In this document: in pieces, positions 54,157 to 64,000 of the stretch
Numbering within the stretch: position 1 is the first letter of the stretch
Layout of the letters: every line of letters begins with the position of its first letter
NCBI GenBank assembly: GCA_015178975.1
Contig: WHVD01000125.1
Coordinates: forward strand, 62,001 to 126,000
DNA: 64,000 bases
From: Hysterangium stoloniferum
Taxonomy: Eukaryota > Basidiomycota > Agaricomycetes > Hysterangiales > Hysterangiaceae
Reading direction: 5' to 3'
Position numbers and translations under genes: made by a program
The notes under the pieces: model-generated
Databases searched by the model: none
What the model saw: the letters and a program-made list of their open reading frames with translations, nothing else
Told to the model about the DNA's origin: nothing

Positions 54157-57100
54157 GTGGGTGGTTCCTCCATCTGGGCAATAGGTATCGGCGATATCAA
54201 ACTTCGCATAGGCCGGGGAACACACTTAATCTTACGGAATGTTCTTTATATACCAGATGCCACAGTGCGATTGATTTCAATTCACTGCCTTACGAAGGAT
54301 TCCAATGTTATTGCACACTTTGATGATACTTCCTGTTGGCTTAGTTCCAAATCATCTGGTGCAGTTCTTGCTCGGGGCAACTTACTTTCACAGAAAAGCC
54401 TCTATTCCTTGAACATCTATCCAGCCCAGGCTGAACACGTCCTCATCACCCACCACACTCCTACACTTGATACTTGGCATCATCGTCTTGGCCATGCGAA
54501 TTATCAGTCTATTCGTGACATGTTCAATAGTGGCCTTATCAAAGGTATGACGCCAGCCTCCTTCACGGCTCACCCTAAATGTGATTCCTGTATCCTTGGA
54601 AAACAGAGTAAAACACCCGTTCCTAAGAAGCATGAGGAAGGAGTGGGCCATAAGGCAACAAGGAAGCTGGAAAAAGTATGGGTGGATTTATCAGGGCCGA
54701 ATCATGTCACTTCACGTAGTGGATTCAACTATGCTATGAATATTGTAGACGACTACTCTAGTTTCGCCTGGACAATCCTACTTAAACTAAAAAGCGATGC
54801 CTTTGTCCAACTTCAAAATTGGGAACGTGCTCGCGAAGTTGAAACCGGACTCAAAGTTGGAGTATACCGAACGGACAATGGCGAACTCAAAAGCCACGAC
54901 ATGGCAAACTGGTTAGCCTCACGAGGAACAGACCACCAATACACTGCCCCATATACATCAGCGCATAATGGGCGTGTGGAACGACTACACCGTACCTTAA
55001 TGGCAAAAGCAAGAACCATGCATATCTATGCAGGTTTACCTGTGTCTCTATGGGACGAATTTTACCTTACTGCCACTCACCTACATGTCAAAACGACTAC
55101 CAAATCCCTTGAAGACAAAACTCCTTGGGAACTGTGGTATGGTCGTCCCCCAGATTATTCCTATCTGCGTGAAATTGGATGTCGGGCTTTCATTTTGATT
55201 CAGAACAGAACAAATCCTAAAATTTATGAACGGTCAATCGAGTGTATTCTTGTCGGTTATGACAGTAAATCGAAAACATACAGGTGCTATGATCCGAAAG
55301 CTAAACAAATTTATAGCTCTTATCATGTTCGATTTCTGGAAAGCCATGATGGACACCTCCGGACCTCCACAATCGAACCAAATATTGACATGACCAATAG
55401 TCCTGGTACACCACTTGAGACCACCTCCTCTGATATATATTCCCCGCCTCTATGGACTGAGGTTCCCACTGATCTTCCCTTAATATTCCCACATATAGAA
55501 CCACCAGGAGTCAACGACCCTGTCCACGACCTACCTCTTCGACGTTCAAGTCGTACCACTGCCGGACAGCCAGTTTCAACAGCAAGACTTGACAATGCTG
55601 TTCAGGCCTCTAAAGACAGTGCTGAGAGGTTACGATTGCAACGGCAGGATCGTTTGCACACCATTGCTGATTTACATTGCACTGTTCCAGATCCTCCTAT
55701 ACCGACTATGGATAATGATGCATTGCAACAGGCTCTTTCATCAATCCAATTCGCGTTAGACTTACCAGGTCTAGATCTTAACTTAGCAACTACCTCTGAT
55801 GCCCTTGGTGTCGATCCGTTAACATGTAATGACGAACCACAAACATGGGCCGAAGCTCTCCAGTCAGGTGATGCCCTACGATGGCGAGCTGGATTCCAGG
55901 AAGAGCTCAGTTCTCTCAAGACCATGGGGGTCTACAAACTTGTCCCTCGTGCCGAGGTTCCTCCGGGATGTAAAATACGCAAGGGGCGGCCAGTTTTCCG
56001 AATTAAAAGGGATGAATCTGGCAAAGCAATATGGTGGAAGGTGCGGTTAGTTTTCAAAGGTTTTGAACAAGTTTATGGTAAAGATTACCATAAAACGACC
56101 TCCCCTACCGCACGAATGGAATCTTGGCGTATTTTGCTCCATATTGCTGCCACTCTCGGTTGGGACGCACAGCAAATTGATATTAAGACCGCTTTCCTTT
56201 ATGGCTTGCTCCCTGAGGACGAAATACAATTTATTGAACAACCCGAAGGATTTCTGGAACCCGGAAAGGAAGATTATGTTTGGATGTTACTCCGAGGTCT
56301 ATATGGAATGAAGCAGAGTGGTCGTATCTGGAATAAGACGATGAACGAACAGATGCTGGCTTGGGGCTTTACCCGACTGACTCCAGAATCTTGCATTTAC
56401 TACCGACGCAGTGCCACCGGTATCATTATCGCTGCCGTGCATGTCGACGATTTCCTTTCCATTGCTAGCACCGCTATGGAAAATGAAACCTTCAAGCAGG
56501 AAATGCATCAGGTATGGACTATTTCTGACCTTGGTACTGCCCGTTTCGTTGTAGGAATTGCTGTTGAATGGGATCGACCTAACAAGTCTGTCTTTCTTTC
56601 TCAAACTGCACTCATTGATAAAATTATACGACAATTTGGACAAACTACAGCCTCCACTGTTTCTACCCCTATGGATCACAGTCTTAAACTCCGCCATTTT
56701 GATCGCACGTCCTTATCCAAAATCGAACTGACCAACCTGCTTAAATTGCCCTATCGCTCTTTGGTCGGGTGCCTGCTTTACCTGGCCATTTCTACGCGCC
56801 CTGACATCTCTCATGCTGTTCAACAGCTGTCCCAATTTCTTGACAGCTATTCGACTTTACATTGGGCTGCGGCAATTCGGGTTGTTCGTTATTTAAAGGG
56901 CACCAGGAACCTTAAGTTACACTTGGGTTGTTCAAGGGATCTCAACCTCACCGGCTATACAGATTCTGATTGGGCTAATTGTCTTGATACCCGCCGTAGT
57001 ATTAGCGGCTATGCCTTTACTTTAGGTTCCAGCGTTATCTCATGGGGCACCAAGAAGCAGAAAACCGTTGCAGCCTCATCATGCGAGGCCGAATATGTCG

Positions 57101-57408
57101 CTGCTTTCGAGACGGTCAAAGAGGGCACTTGGATCCGTGCCTTACTCAACGGCATTTGCTTCCCTTGTACGACCTCCACGATCATTTTTTGTGATAACAA
57201 TGCGGCTATAAATTTATCTGAAGACCCACTACTCCATTCCCGTGTCAAACACATCAATATTAAATATTACTTCCTCCGCGAACGTGTACACGCAGGTGAT
57301 TTCACTCTTCAATATGTCAACACGAAGGATAATCTCGCCGACATTTTTACCAAACCCCTTGAACCATCCAAATTCATACGCCTTCGTGGATTCTTGGGGC
57401 TATGCTAA
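54157..57408 (+). pseudogene. Element H integrase, reverse transcriptase and RNase H
   Basis: A 1083-codon open stretch. Gag-pre-integrase HHRLGHANYQSIRDMFNSGL is near residue 108. The integrase core has WVDLSGPNH, YRTDNGELKSHDMANWL and TSAHNGRVERLHRTLMAKA. RT follows with RPVFRIKRDESGKAIWWKV, IDIKTAFLYGLLPEDEIQF, GLYGMKQSGRIWNKTM and VHVDDFLSIAST. RNase H has GYTDSDWANCLDTRRSISGY, VAASSCEAEYVAAFETVKEG and FCDNNAAINLSEDP, with KHINIKYYFLRERV near the end. Complete by copia standards. It is grouped with a broken element, so no active product is claimed. Confidence 0.92.
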
Positions 57409-57461
57409 CTTGACCCTCCCATGTGTGAGGAGGAGCTGATGTTGTCCACGCTGAGGAGGAG

Positions 57462-57800
57462 TGTTGGAATTCGAGCATCATGAACAACATCAAACTCCGA
57501 GACAAATAGCACGGCTATTTTTAGCCACACAATGGGACTGCTATCCCTTGTGCCACTCGTATTGTCTCTACTATCTCTATTGTTCTTTTGATATATATTA
57601 GTCGTGCTTCCTATCGCACTAAACCTCAGTCCGTTATACACTACCGTTATAGAGACTGAGGTGAGCAACTCTTTAATATTAATGCCTAAATATTTATACT
57701 AATAATGTATTAGCTACAATATTTAGGTACTTAATCTAGTCCGTTATACACTACCGTTATACGAGACTGAGCTACAATATTTAGGTCTTGCTTTCTAACA
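57462..57800 (+). repeat. 3' LTR of element H
   Basis: Nearly identical to 52461-52796. It is preceded by a purine-rich tract (GCTGAGGAGGAG). Confidence 0.95.
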
Positions 57801-57805
57801 ATATA

Positions 57806-58102
57806 AACTAGGTAATGAAAGTAAGTAATAGACTAGATAAAGGAAATGATAACTATCTCACCTCAGTATTTGCACGCAGTATGCCAAATAGCTGAGGTGA
57901 TGCTAACTAGGATGGTTTGTATTTAAGCTATCTAAGAACAAACGAAAAGTGGTAACAATAATGCAATTGTACAGAATGTACTAGAAATGTTTCATCTAAC
58001 AAAGGAAATAGTGGGACAATGGAACAGCATGTCTTGGTCTGCGGTTGCGTGTGGCCGTGTGGCTGCGCACAAAGGGACTATTGCGTGCTTACTAATCCAA
58101 CA
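57806..58102 (-). repeat. 3' LTR part of element G
   Basis: Begins TGTTGGATTAGTAAGC on the minus strand at 58102, directly after the purine tract. The other LTR end cannot be fixed because element H interrupts it and the 5' LTR is missing. Confidence 0.75.
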
Positions 58103-58109
58103 CTCCCCT

Positions 58110-58931
58110 TCAAGCCGTAGATAGTCCCAATTCGCAGGCAAAACGCTTGACTTTCATGGAAGGGAGCGCTTTGGTGAGTGTATCCGCGACCATGTCGTTG
58201 GTGGGGCAGTAAATGAGGTGGATAGAACCATTTTCAACAATCCAGCGGATAAAGTGAAAACGTATGTCAATGTGCTTGGTGCGAGCATGAAACTGATTGT
58301 TTTCAGTAAGAGTGATTGCAGATTGATTGTCGGAAAACAAGGTGGTCAGTGAATCGAGGGAACCAAAGAGCTGACTCAGTAAAGAGCGCAACCAAAGGGC
58401 CTCTTTGGACAAGTGGGTTGCCACGACATACTCACTTTTGGTCGTCGACAGGGACACAATTTCTTGCCGCTTCACACTCCATGATACAGTGCCGCCATTC
58501 AGCATAAATGCGTAGCCAGAAATAGCATGTCAATCCTCAGCCATGCTACCATCAGCATCTGCATACCCAGTGAGTGTTTTGCTGCTTTTATGTTTGGTGT
58601 ACGTTAACCAAAGATTTTTCATTCCGTTTAAATATCGGAAGATCTGTTTGACTGCATTCCAATGCTCCCAGCCTGGATTTGTTGAAAAAAGCGATGCTAC
58701 TTGCATGGTGAAGGCAATATCGGGGTGGGTGCCCAATGTGGCATACATTAGGGAACCAACAGCTTCATCATAGGGGATATCACGCATCTCAGCACTTTTG
58801 AGGGTCGTGGATGGAGATTGGGAAGATGACAACTGGACATTAGGGTCAATGGGGGTTGATATCAGCTTCAAATCTTCAAGATGATAATGACGGAGAATCG
58901 ACTCAATGTAAGATCGTTGGGACAGGCACAA
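58110..58931 (-). pseudogene. Element G RT end and RNase H
   Basis: RT end MCLSQRSYIESILRHYHLED and PYDEAVGSLMYATLGTHPDI. RNase H with LNGGTVSWSVKRQEIVSLST, FSDNQSAITLTENNQFHART and KHIDIRFHFIRW, ending with CPTNDMVADTLTKALPSMKV, the usual copia C-terminus. Confidence 0.88.
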
Positions 58932-58936
58932 GGTGC

Positions 58937-60005
58937 GTTGTTGTTAAGTTCCCGAACAAAGCTCCACGGATATTCCCGCGGAGGTTTCTCCAGTAACTAT
59001 TCCGAACACACACTTGCTTCCGGGAATAGTCCCACGGAGTCCCCGGGTAATAGGTCCCGGGAAAGTTCCAGGGATTATTAGTACAAGGAATGGTGATATC
59101 AGAATAATTACCAGAAAGTATGGTGAACGACTGAGATGGACTTGGCTTCAGCTTATAGGCTGCGCCCTTGTACACTTATTCGGGTGTCCATATTTCGAGC
59201 TGACAGAATGCATACAGGAAGATATAGATTCCGGAGTTCCCGTGGGAGCTCTGGGAATCGAGTGTGCAGACAGACAAGAGGACTAGAGACTGTTCAAGGA
59301 TCAAACTTGTTTGGGGGAAAACTAGTTTGAGATTGAAACTGGATTCTAAGTACATGAATATAGCAGACTTATATAGACTGTGAAATGTAATAATAATACC
59401 AAATCCGGTATTAAGGAGAGGCAGAACTATTAAACATAAAACGAAACAAGTAAATACTAAACTGGGAATTAGGGACGGAACGGAACGGGAGTGGAGAACG
59501 AATCATGACAGATCATTTAACCATAACTGGAGTGGGGCTCAGTTAGAGGGTTTCCGGAAGTTCCGTCAGAGTCCGGTGACTTGGTGCACAAGATAGTGTC
59601 GGTTATAGACAGGCTTGATGTGCAGGAAGTCCAGTGGAGTCCGGTGGGTTTTCCGATGACTGGTGTGTGAGATGCAAAGACAGATAACAGGAGCAGGGTT
59701 CTATGCTCTGTTAGAGGGGTTCCAGGAGTCCCGTAGGAGTCCGGTGACTGGTAAATAAGACACAGAGTGTCGGGTGTATGTAGGGTGGAGTCTGGAGTCC
59801 GGAGGAGTCCGAGGACTGGTGTATGAAACACAGAGGGTTAGGTGCAGACAGGTGGGGTGTGTACAGAGAGTCAGGCATAAACAAGTTGACATGTGGGCTC
59901 CCGTGGGAACTCCGGTTGTTACTATACAATATAGAGGGTCGGGAGCATGTAGGACGGGGTCCGGGGGCCCGGAGGCCAGCGGGTTTTCCGGTTCCTGACA
60001 GTTGT
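58937..60005. mobile_element. Solo LTR inside element G, GTTGT duplication
   Basis: A 1059-bp sequence (58942-60000), TGTTAAGTTCCCG..GTTCCTGACA, is flanked by GTTGT at 58937-58941 and 60001-60005. Copia coding similarity stops on one side and resumes on the other. The internal sequence has a run of related CCGGAGGAGTCC-type motifs. It shares TGTTAAGT and GGCTTCAGCTTAT blocks with the 21189-21751 solo LTR and the 20325 spacer. Confidence 0.9.
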
Positions 60006-62260
60006 TCCCTTTCTCATACAATTTCAATTCCTAACAGCCAGTGTAGTTCACCTAGATCGCTTATTTCAACATGAGCAGCAATGTCCCGTTTGAAACTCAT
60101 GACTGTGTCCACTGAATTTGAGGCAATTGTGCAATCATCCACATGCACTAGCACCACCGTTAAGATACCGTTCGTTTTGCGATAAAACACCGCCTGGTCT
60201 ACATCACAGCGAGTAAATCCAAGCTTTTCCATAATCTCCACCAGCTTTTGATACCACCGTCACCCTGACTGTTTTAATCTGTAGAGCATTTTCAGGAGGT
60301 GGCAAACCTTCCCCTTGGAGTCAGGAGCATTGTAACCAGGGGGCTGTTTCATGAAGGTTATTTCTTCCTCGGTGAGTTTTCCATTCAGATATACACCCTT
60401 TATGTCAATCTGATGCAATTCGAGGTCGGGTTCAGCTGCCATTGCCAGTACTGTTCGGATCGAGGCCAGCTTTGCTACAGGGGCAAAGGTATCAAAGTAA
60501 TCAACACCAGGTACTTGTGAAAAACCTTGTGCCACCAAACGAGCCTTATATCTGACAACATTTCCAGCAGCATCCTTTTTTGCACGGAAAACCCACTTTG
60601 ATCCAACAATGTTGGCACCTTCAGGAGGGTTAACCAGCTCCCAGGTTTGTTCAGTGCGCAGCGTTTCTAACTCTTCAAGGATAGCTTGTTCCCATAATGG
60701 CCAATCGGGATGACATTTGGCCTCGGCTAATGAACGTGGTTTGATTGCCTCAGAATTGCTGATTTCCAGAGCTAGCGCATGTTCGTCCTGTATCTCAGTT
60801 AACATTATCCAGTTGGCTGTTCCTTCACCTTCCAAGACCTCAGTAATATTGCTCGTATGTTGGCATGTAGGCAGTTGGACACCAGGGGTAATTTTGGGGT
60901 CAGATTGCCAGTGAGTGCTTACACCAGTGCCTTGTAAAATGTCTTGGATGTGTCGGCTTGCCTTTCTGGTGCATTTGTCAATCATGGATGCTTCAAGTTG
61001 CTCGTTCACTTTAGGATTGTGGCTAGTCACTTCATGTGGTGGGCTAGAAGGTTGTATGGAAGTGTCGGCAGGGTGTGATATGGTCTGTAAAGGGTTAATT
61101 GGTATGTCAGCTTTCATTTCGATCAGGTTCCATTCCTTCCCCTCGAGATGAGAGGCTGATGTTCCAGTGTTATTGTAGTAAATGTTGCGCTCAACCGTTA
61201 CTGCTTGTTTATCTGGCCAATAAACCCGAATGCCATTACTGCGATCATCTATTCCCATCCATCGACCCTCATGCACTTGCCCTCCCAATTTATCACCACT
61301 CTCAACCCTAACCCAGACCACCTCACCCCATTCCCACAAATCCCTCAAATCAGGTTTTTTGTTGAAAACAGCCTCAAAGGGTGTCATATCACCTACTGCC
61401 TTTGTTGTTGTTCTATTGAGTAGCCAAATAACATGTCGAGCAGCTTCACCCCACAAGGATTTTGGTAAGCCACTTGCATGCAGGAGGGCACAAATGCATT
61501 CAAGAATGGTGCAATTTTGTCGCTCTGCAATGCCATTGTGTTGTGGGGTGTTATGAATGGTAAGTTGCTGCTGTGTTCCTTTCTGTTTTAGGTGTAACTC
61601 AAAAGCCTTGTTCAAATACTCGCCACCCCTGTCAGAGTGCAACGTCTTAATTGGTGTATTAAGCTGTGTAGTGCACCAGGCTTCGAAGTCCCAGTAGGCA
61701 TCCAAGGTCTTGTCCTTGGTGCAGAGGAGGTGCAGGTGTGTGAAATGTGTGTTATCATCTGTAAATGTCACATAGTAACGTTGACCTCCTTTTGTTGCAA
61801 CTGGTGCAGGTCCCCATACATGGGTATGTACCTTATTGCCGAATTTTTCAGCACGTTCACCCTGACGAATTTTAACAATTGGTTTCCTAGTGGCCTTGGC
61901 ATAGATACAAGACTCACAGAAAAAAGGGTTTCCGCTTGGTGAGCATTCTAATTTGACACCGGTAACAAAACCCTTTTCCACCAAATGACGTGCAACATCT
62001 GGTGCAATGTGGCCCATGTGCCGATGAAATTTATCCACAGTGAGTTCCTCATCTGCTACATTTGCAGAGTTGTTCTCAGTGACATTTTTATATAAGTTCT
62101 TCTTTGACCTGGGTATTACTCCCACAGTGATGCCTGCCAGGTCTCGGATAATGCATTTGCCACAGCCAAAGGTTACAGTGAAACCTTTTTTGTCCAGCTG
62201 TCCGACGGAGATCAGTGTATATCCCACTTCAGGGGAGTACAGCACCTCAGTTAGGTGCAA
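60006..62260 (-). pseudogene. Element G integrase and reverse transcriptase
   Basis: Gag-pre-integrase FHRHMGHIAPDVARHLVEKG. Integrase VHTHVWGPAPVATKGGQRYY, LHSDRGGEYLNKAFELHLKQ and TPQHNGIAERQNCTILE. RT GSKWVFRAKKDAAGNVVRYK, VAQGFSQVPGVDYFDTFAPV and DIKGVYLNGKLTEEEITFMK, with the active-site region VLVHVDDCTIASNSVDTV near 60110-60160. Confidence 0.9.
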
Positions 62261-63000
62261 CTTGGAAGTAATGTATCTATACCATTTGGTAGGTCCAACA
62301 CAAGTTCTCCTGTGCCAACAGCCTGAAAACTATCCTTGTTTGCAGCGCGAAATGACTTTGGGGCGATTTTAACAAAATTCAGCAAATCCTCATGGTATGG
62401 TGTCATGGAAGAAGAGCAGCCTGAGTCAACTAACTCAGTGTGGAACTGAGTGGTAGGATGTTCAGTATCGGATATTGTTGCAGCGACAGTGTCGGGTGAG
62501 TTATCTATATTTTCACTCCAGGTACTTGCTGATTCATTTGAGTCCCAGGTACTATTATGGCAATAATCTCCAACAACAGAGAACCAGTCGGACTCGTCTT
62601 CATCGAAATCTTCCTCTGCACAGGAGGAATCAGATATGGACCATACATCAGGTATGTCAGTATCATGAGGCATTCCAGTAAGTGCCTCTAAGTCAGGCAA
62701 GCTGTCACTAGAGTCTAATACAGACTCAGCATCTGCAGCAAATATGCCATCACTCTCAGAATCAGAATCTGCAGCAGCATTAGCAGAGCCGCCAGATTTC
62801 TTGGATGGGTCGTTAGATTTCTTGGATGGATCATCCTTCTTCTTATCATCCTTCTTGGGTTTTGGACAACTGTCTTGCTTATGTCCTTTCTCGTTGCAGT
62901 TCCAGCACACACCATGGGGTTTTTTCTCACGACCTGCATATAATGCTTCGTCATTGACATCATCCTTCGGCTTTCCTGAATGCCTGGCTCACAGCGTTTT
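62251..63000 (-). pseudogene. Element G zinc knuckle and protease
   Basis: CCHC knuckle CWNCNEKGHKQDSC near 62905, a Lys/Ser/Asp-rich spacer (KKDDPSKKSNDPSKKSGG), an acidic region, then the protease motif ELVDSGCSSSMTPYHEDLL near 62420. Confidence 0.87.
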
Positions 63001-63630
63001 TTGGCGCTCAAATTCCTCGGAAATAAGAATGATGAGTTTGTCCAGTGAGATTGTACCAGTAGGGCTCCACATTCTTGCTGCTGCTAACTGACTTGAAGTG
63101 AAATTTGACAATGCTATGGGCAGGATGAAATGATAGTGGAACGGTAATCCATTTCATTTATATCCACTCCCACAGATGCTAATTCTTCTTTTTTAACTCT
63201 CAAGGTGTCAAGAAATTCCTGTACATTCCCCTTTTCAGCACACCACATATCAAGAAAATGTGTTTTTTAAGTCTCTTTGTGCATAAGCACCCTTTTCAGT
63301 GTATTCGGAGACTATCGAGTCCCATCGCTCCTTTACGGTTTTTTTGGAGTGTACTCGCATAAGGGTTGAATCAGGGATTTTTTGGGTGAGCAAGGATTTG
63401 GCAGATTTTTCATTTTTGTCCCACAACATGATTGCAGCTGACTCTTCTTCGGTAGGTTTGGTCTGCTGAATAGGCCGTTGGGTTGTGCCATCAAAATGGC
63501 CCCAAAATCCTTTGGCTGCAATAGCGTCTTGAAAACGGACCATGAAGATGGCCCAGTTTACACCAGTGTTGTCAAGCTTGGGAACTGAAGATGGAAGGGA
63601 GTCAGATAAGGAAGTGGCTGTTATAGACAT
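63001..63630 (-). pseudogene. Element G Gag
   Basis: Begins MSITATSLSDSLPSSVPKLD at 63630. It contains GVNWAIFMVRFQDAIAAKGF and WGHFDGTTQRP, a block typical of mushroom-type fungal copia Gag. The capsid end is at about 63001-63240. Confidence 0.85.
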
Positions 63631-63705
63631 TTCGAAACTAAGCGTAGTGTAGCGCGGGAACGACTCATCCTTATATGGCCCGGTAACCGCTTACTAATAT
63701 CCACT

Positions 63706-64000
63706 GTATGGTTCAATTTCCTTGCAGCTCGCATACCGAATTCCCAAAGTTCAACACGAGGTAGTGGCCGACGAGGATTGAAGAGCTTCGTTCCCGGCGT
63801 CTTGACTATTGAAGCGGCGCCAAACCATCGAAACCATCATTTTCTATCCTCATCCTCCCATCCATCCCGGCCATCCCCACGGTGTGTATTTGTCCAAGTC
63901 AACGGGAGGCCCTGCCGCCCCCAGGACATCAAATACGGGAACCCAGAGTTTCACTGGGTGGTTGCTCACGTCGCTGCAGATGCACCTCGGCCTCATGATG
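63706..64000. other. Possible host gene fragment at window edge
   Basis: GC-richer than its neighbourhood. The plus strand has an uninterrupted frame to the window end with no Met (..VFVQVNGRPCRPQDIKYGN, PEFHWVVAHVAADAPRPHD) and a plausible 3' splice site (TTTCCTTGCAG) at 63715-63727. The minus strand also has a protein-like frame (MRPRCICSDVSNHPVKLWVP, VFDVLGAAGPPVDLDKYTPW). I recognise neither and cannot choose. No other element in the window shares this sequence. Confidence 0.4.

Larger units (their letters stand above)
52456..57805 (+). mobile_element. Ty1/copia element H, young, nearly whole
   Basis: LTRs of 336 bp (52461-52796) and 339 bp (57462-57800) are nearly identical, apart from about two small length differences. 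They are flanked by a perfect 5-bp duplication ATATA (52456-52460 and 57801-57805). A primer-site region GGTTATGGGCC follows the 5' LTR. Gag and a full-length copia pol are present in order. It looks nearly whole, with about one break in the coding part. Confidence 0.95.
57806..63705 (-). mobile_element. Ty1/copia element G, decayed
   Basis: A minus-strand copia element. Its 3' LTR starts TGTTGGATTAGTAAGC at 58102 (element strand), next to a purine tract GAAGGGGAGTG. The LTR continues left to the insertion point of element H and probably beyond it (52280-52455). Gag starts at 63630. No 5' LTR is recognised right of 63705, although GTGGATATTAGTAAGC near 63690-63705 resembles the LTR start. It is broken in several places (about six) and carries a solo LTR. 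Confidence 0.85.

Overview
The window is a repeat-dominated piece of a fungal nuclear genome. The few host genes have short introns (61 and 122 bp) with GT..AG borders. Two are recognisable: the ribosome-assembly factor RSA3 and the C-terminal end of ADE2 (phosphoribosylaminoimidazole carboxylase). Everything else is stacked LTR retrotransposons, solo LTRs and DNA-transposon remnants. Short introns, the ADE2 sequence and Gag types common in mushroom- and truffle-like genomes point to a filamentous Dikarya fungus. Phylum cannot be fixed from this sequence alone.

Layout. 1-8230: a very young minus-strand Ty3/gypsy element (A) with 1.4-kb LTRs, inserted in the 5' LTR of a plus-strand chromodomain Ty3 element (B, 8231-19292). 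B carries an extra 3' gene (ORF3) behind its own TATA-like promoter, and a solo LTR sits inside ORF3. 19293-21860: an unclassified repeat block (X), itself split by a solo LTR. 21861-26081: the only host island, with RSA3 (minus), a small coiled-coil protein gene (plus) and the 3' end of ADE2 (minus). ADE2 is cut exactly where a decayed Ty1/copia element (F, 26082-30307) begins. 30308-48371: a minus-strand B-family element (CE) into whose gag a second, plus-strand copy (D, about 37326-45582) was inserted. The two pol/ORF3 arms form a large imperfect inverted repeat. 48372-52455: the X block again, in inverse orientation, split by a 2.77-kb foldback DNA element made of nested inverted repeats and 14-bp minisatellites. 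52461-57800: a young copia element with 5-bp target duplication (H). 57806-63705: a decayed minus-strand copia element (G) with a 1.06-kb solo LTR inside it. 63706-64000: unassigned sequence that may be host.

How it fits together: target-site duplications order many of the insertions (A in B; a solo LTR in B ORF3; a solo LTR in X; foldback in X; D in CE; a 668-bp AT-rich insert in CE; H in flanking LTR sequence; a solo LTR in G). Differences between related copies are mostly CpG-to-TpG/CpA changes, as expected if the elements are cytosine-methylated. The most unusual observations are the third gene with a conserved internal promoter in the chromodomain Ty3 family, the giant foldback element, the tandem-hairpin array in the LTRs of A, and the ADE2 gene cut by a retroelement. 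Retroelements are treated as fossils: parts, ends, relative age and nesting are given, not the individual lesions.
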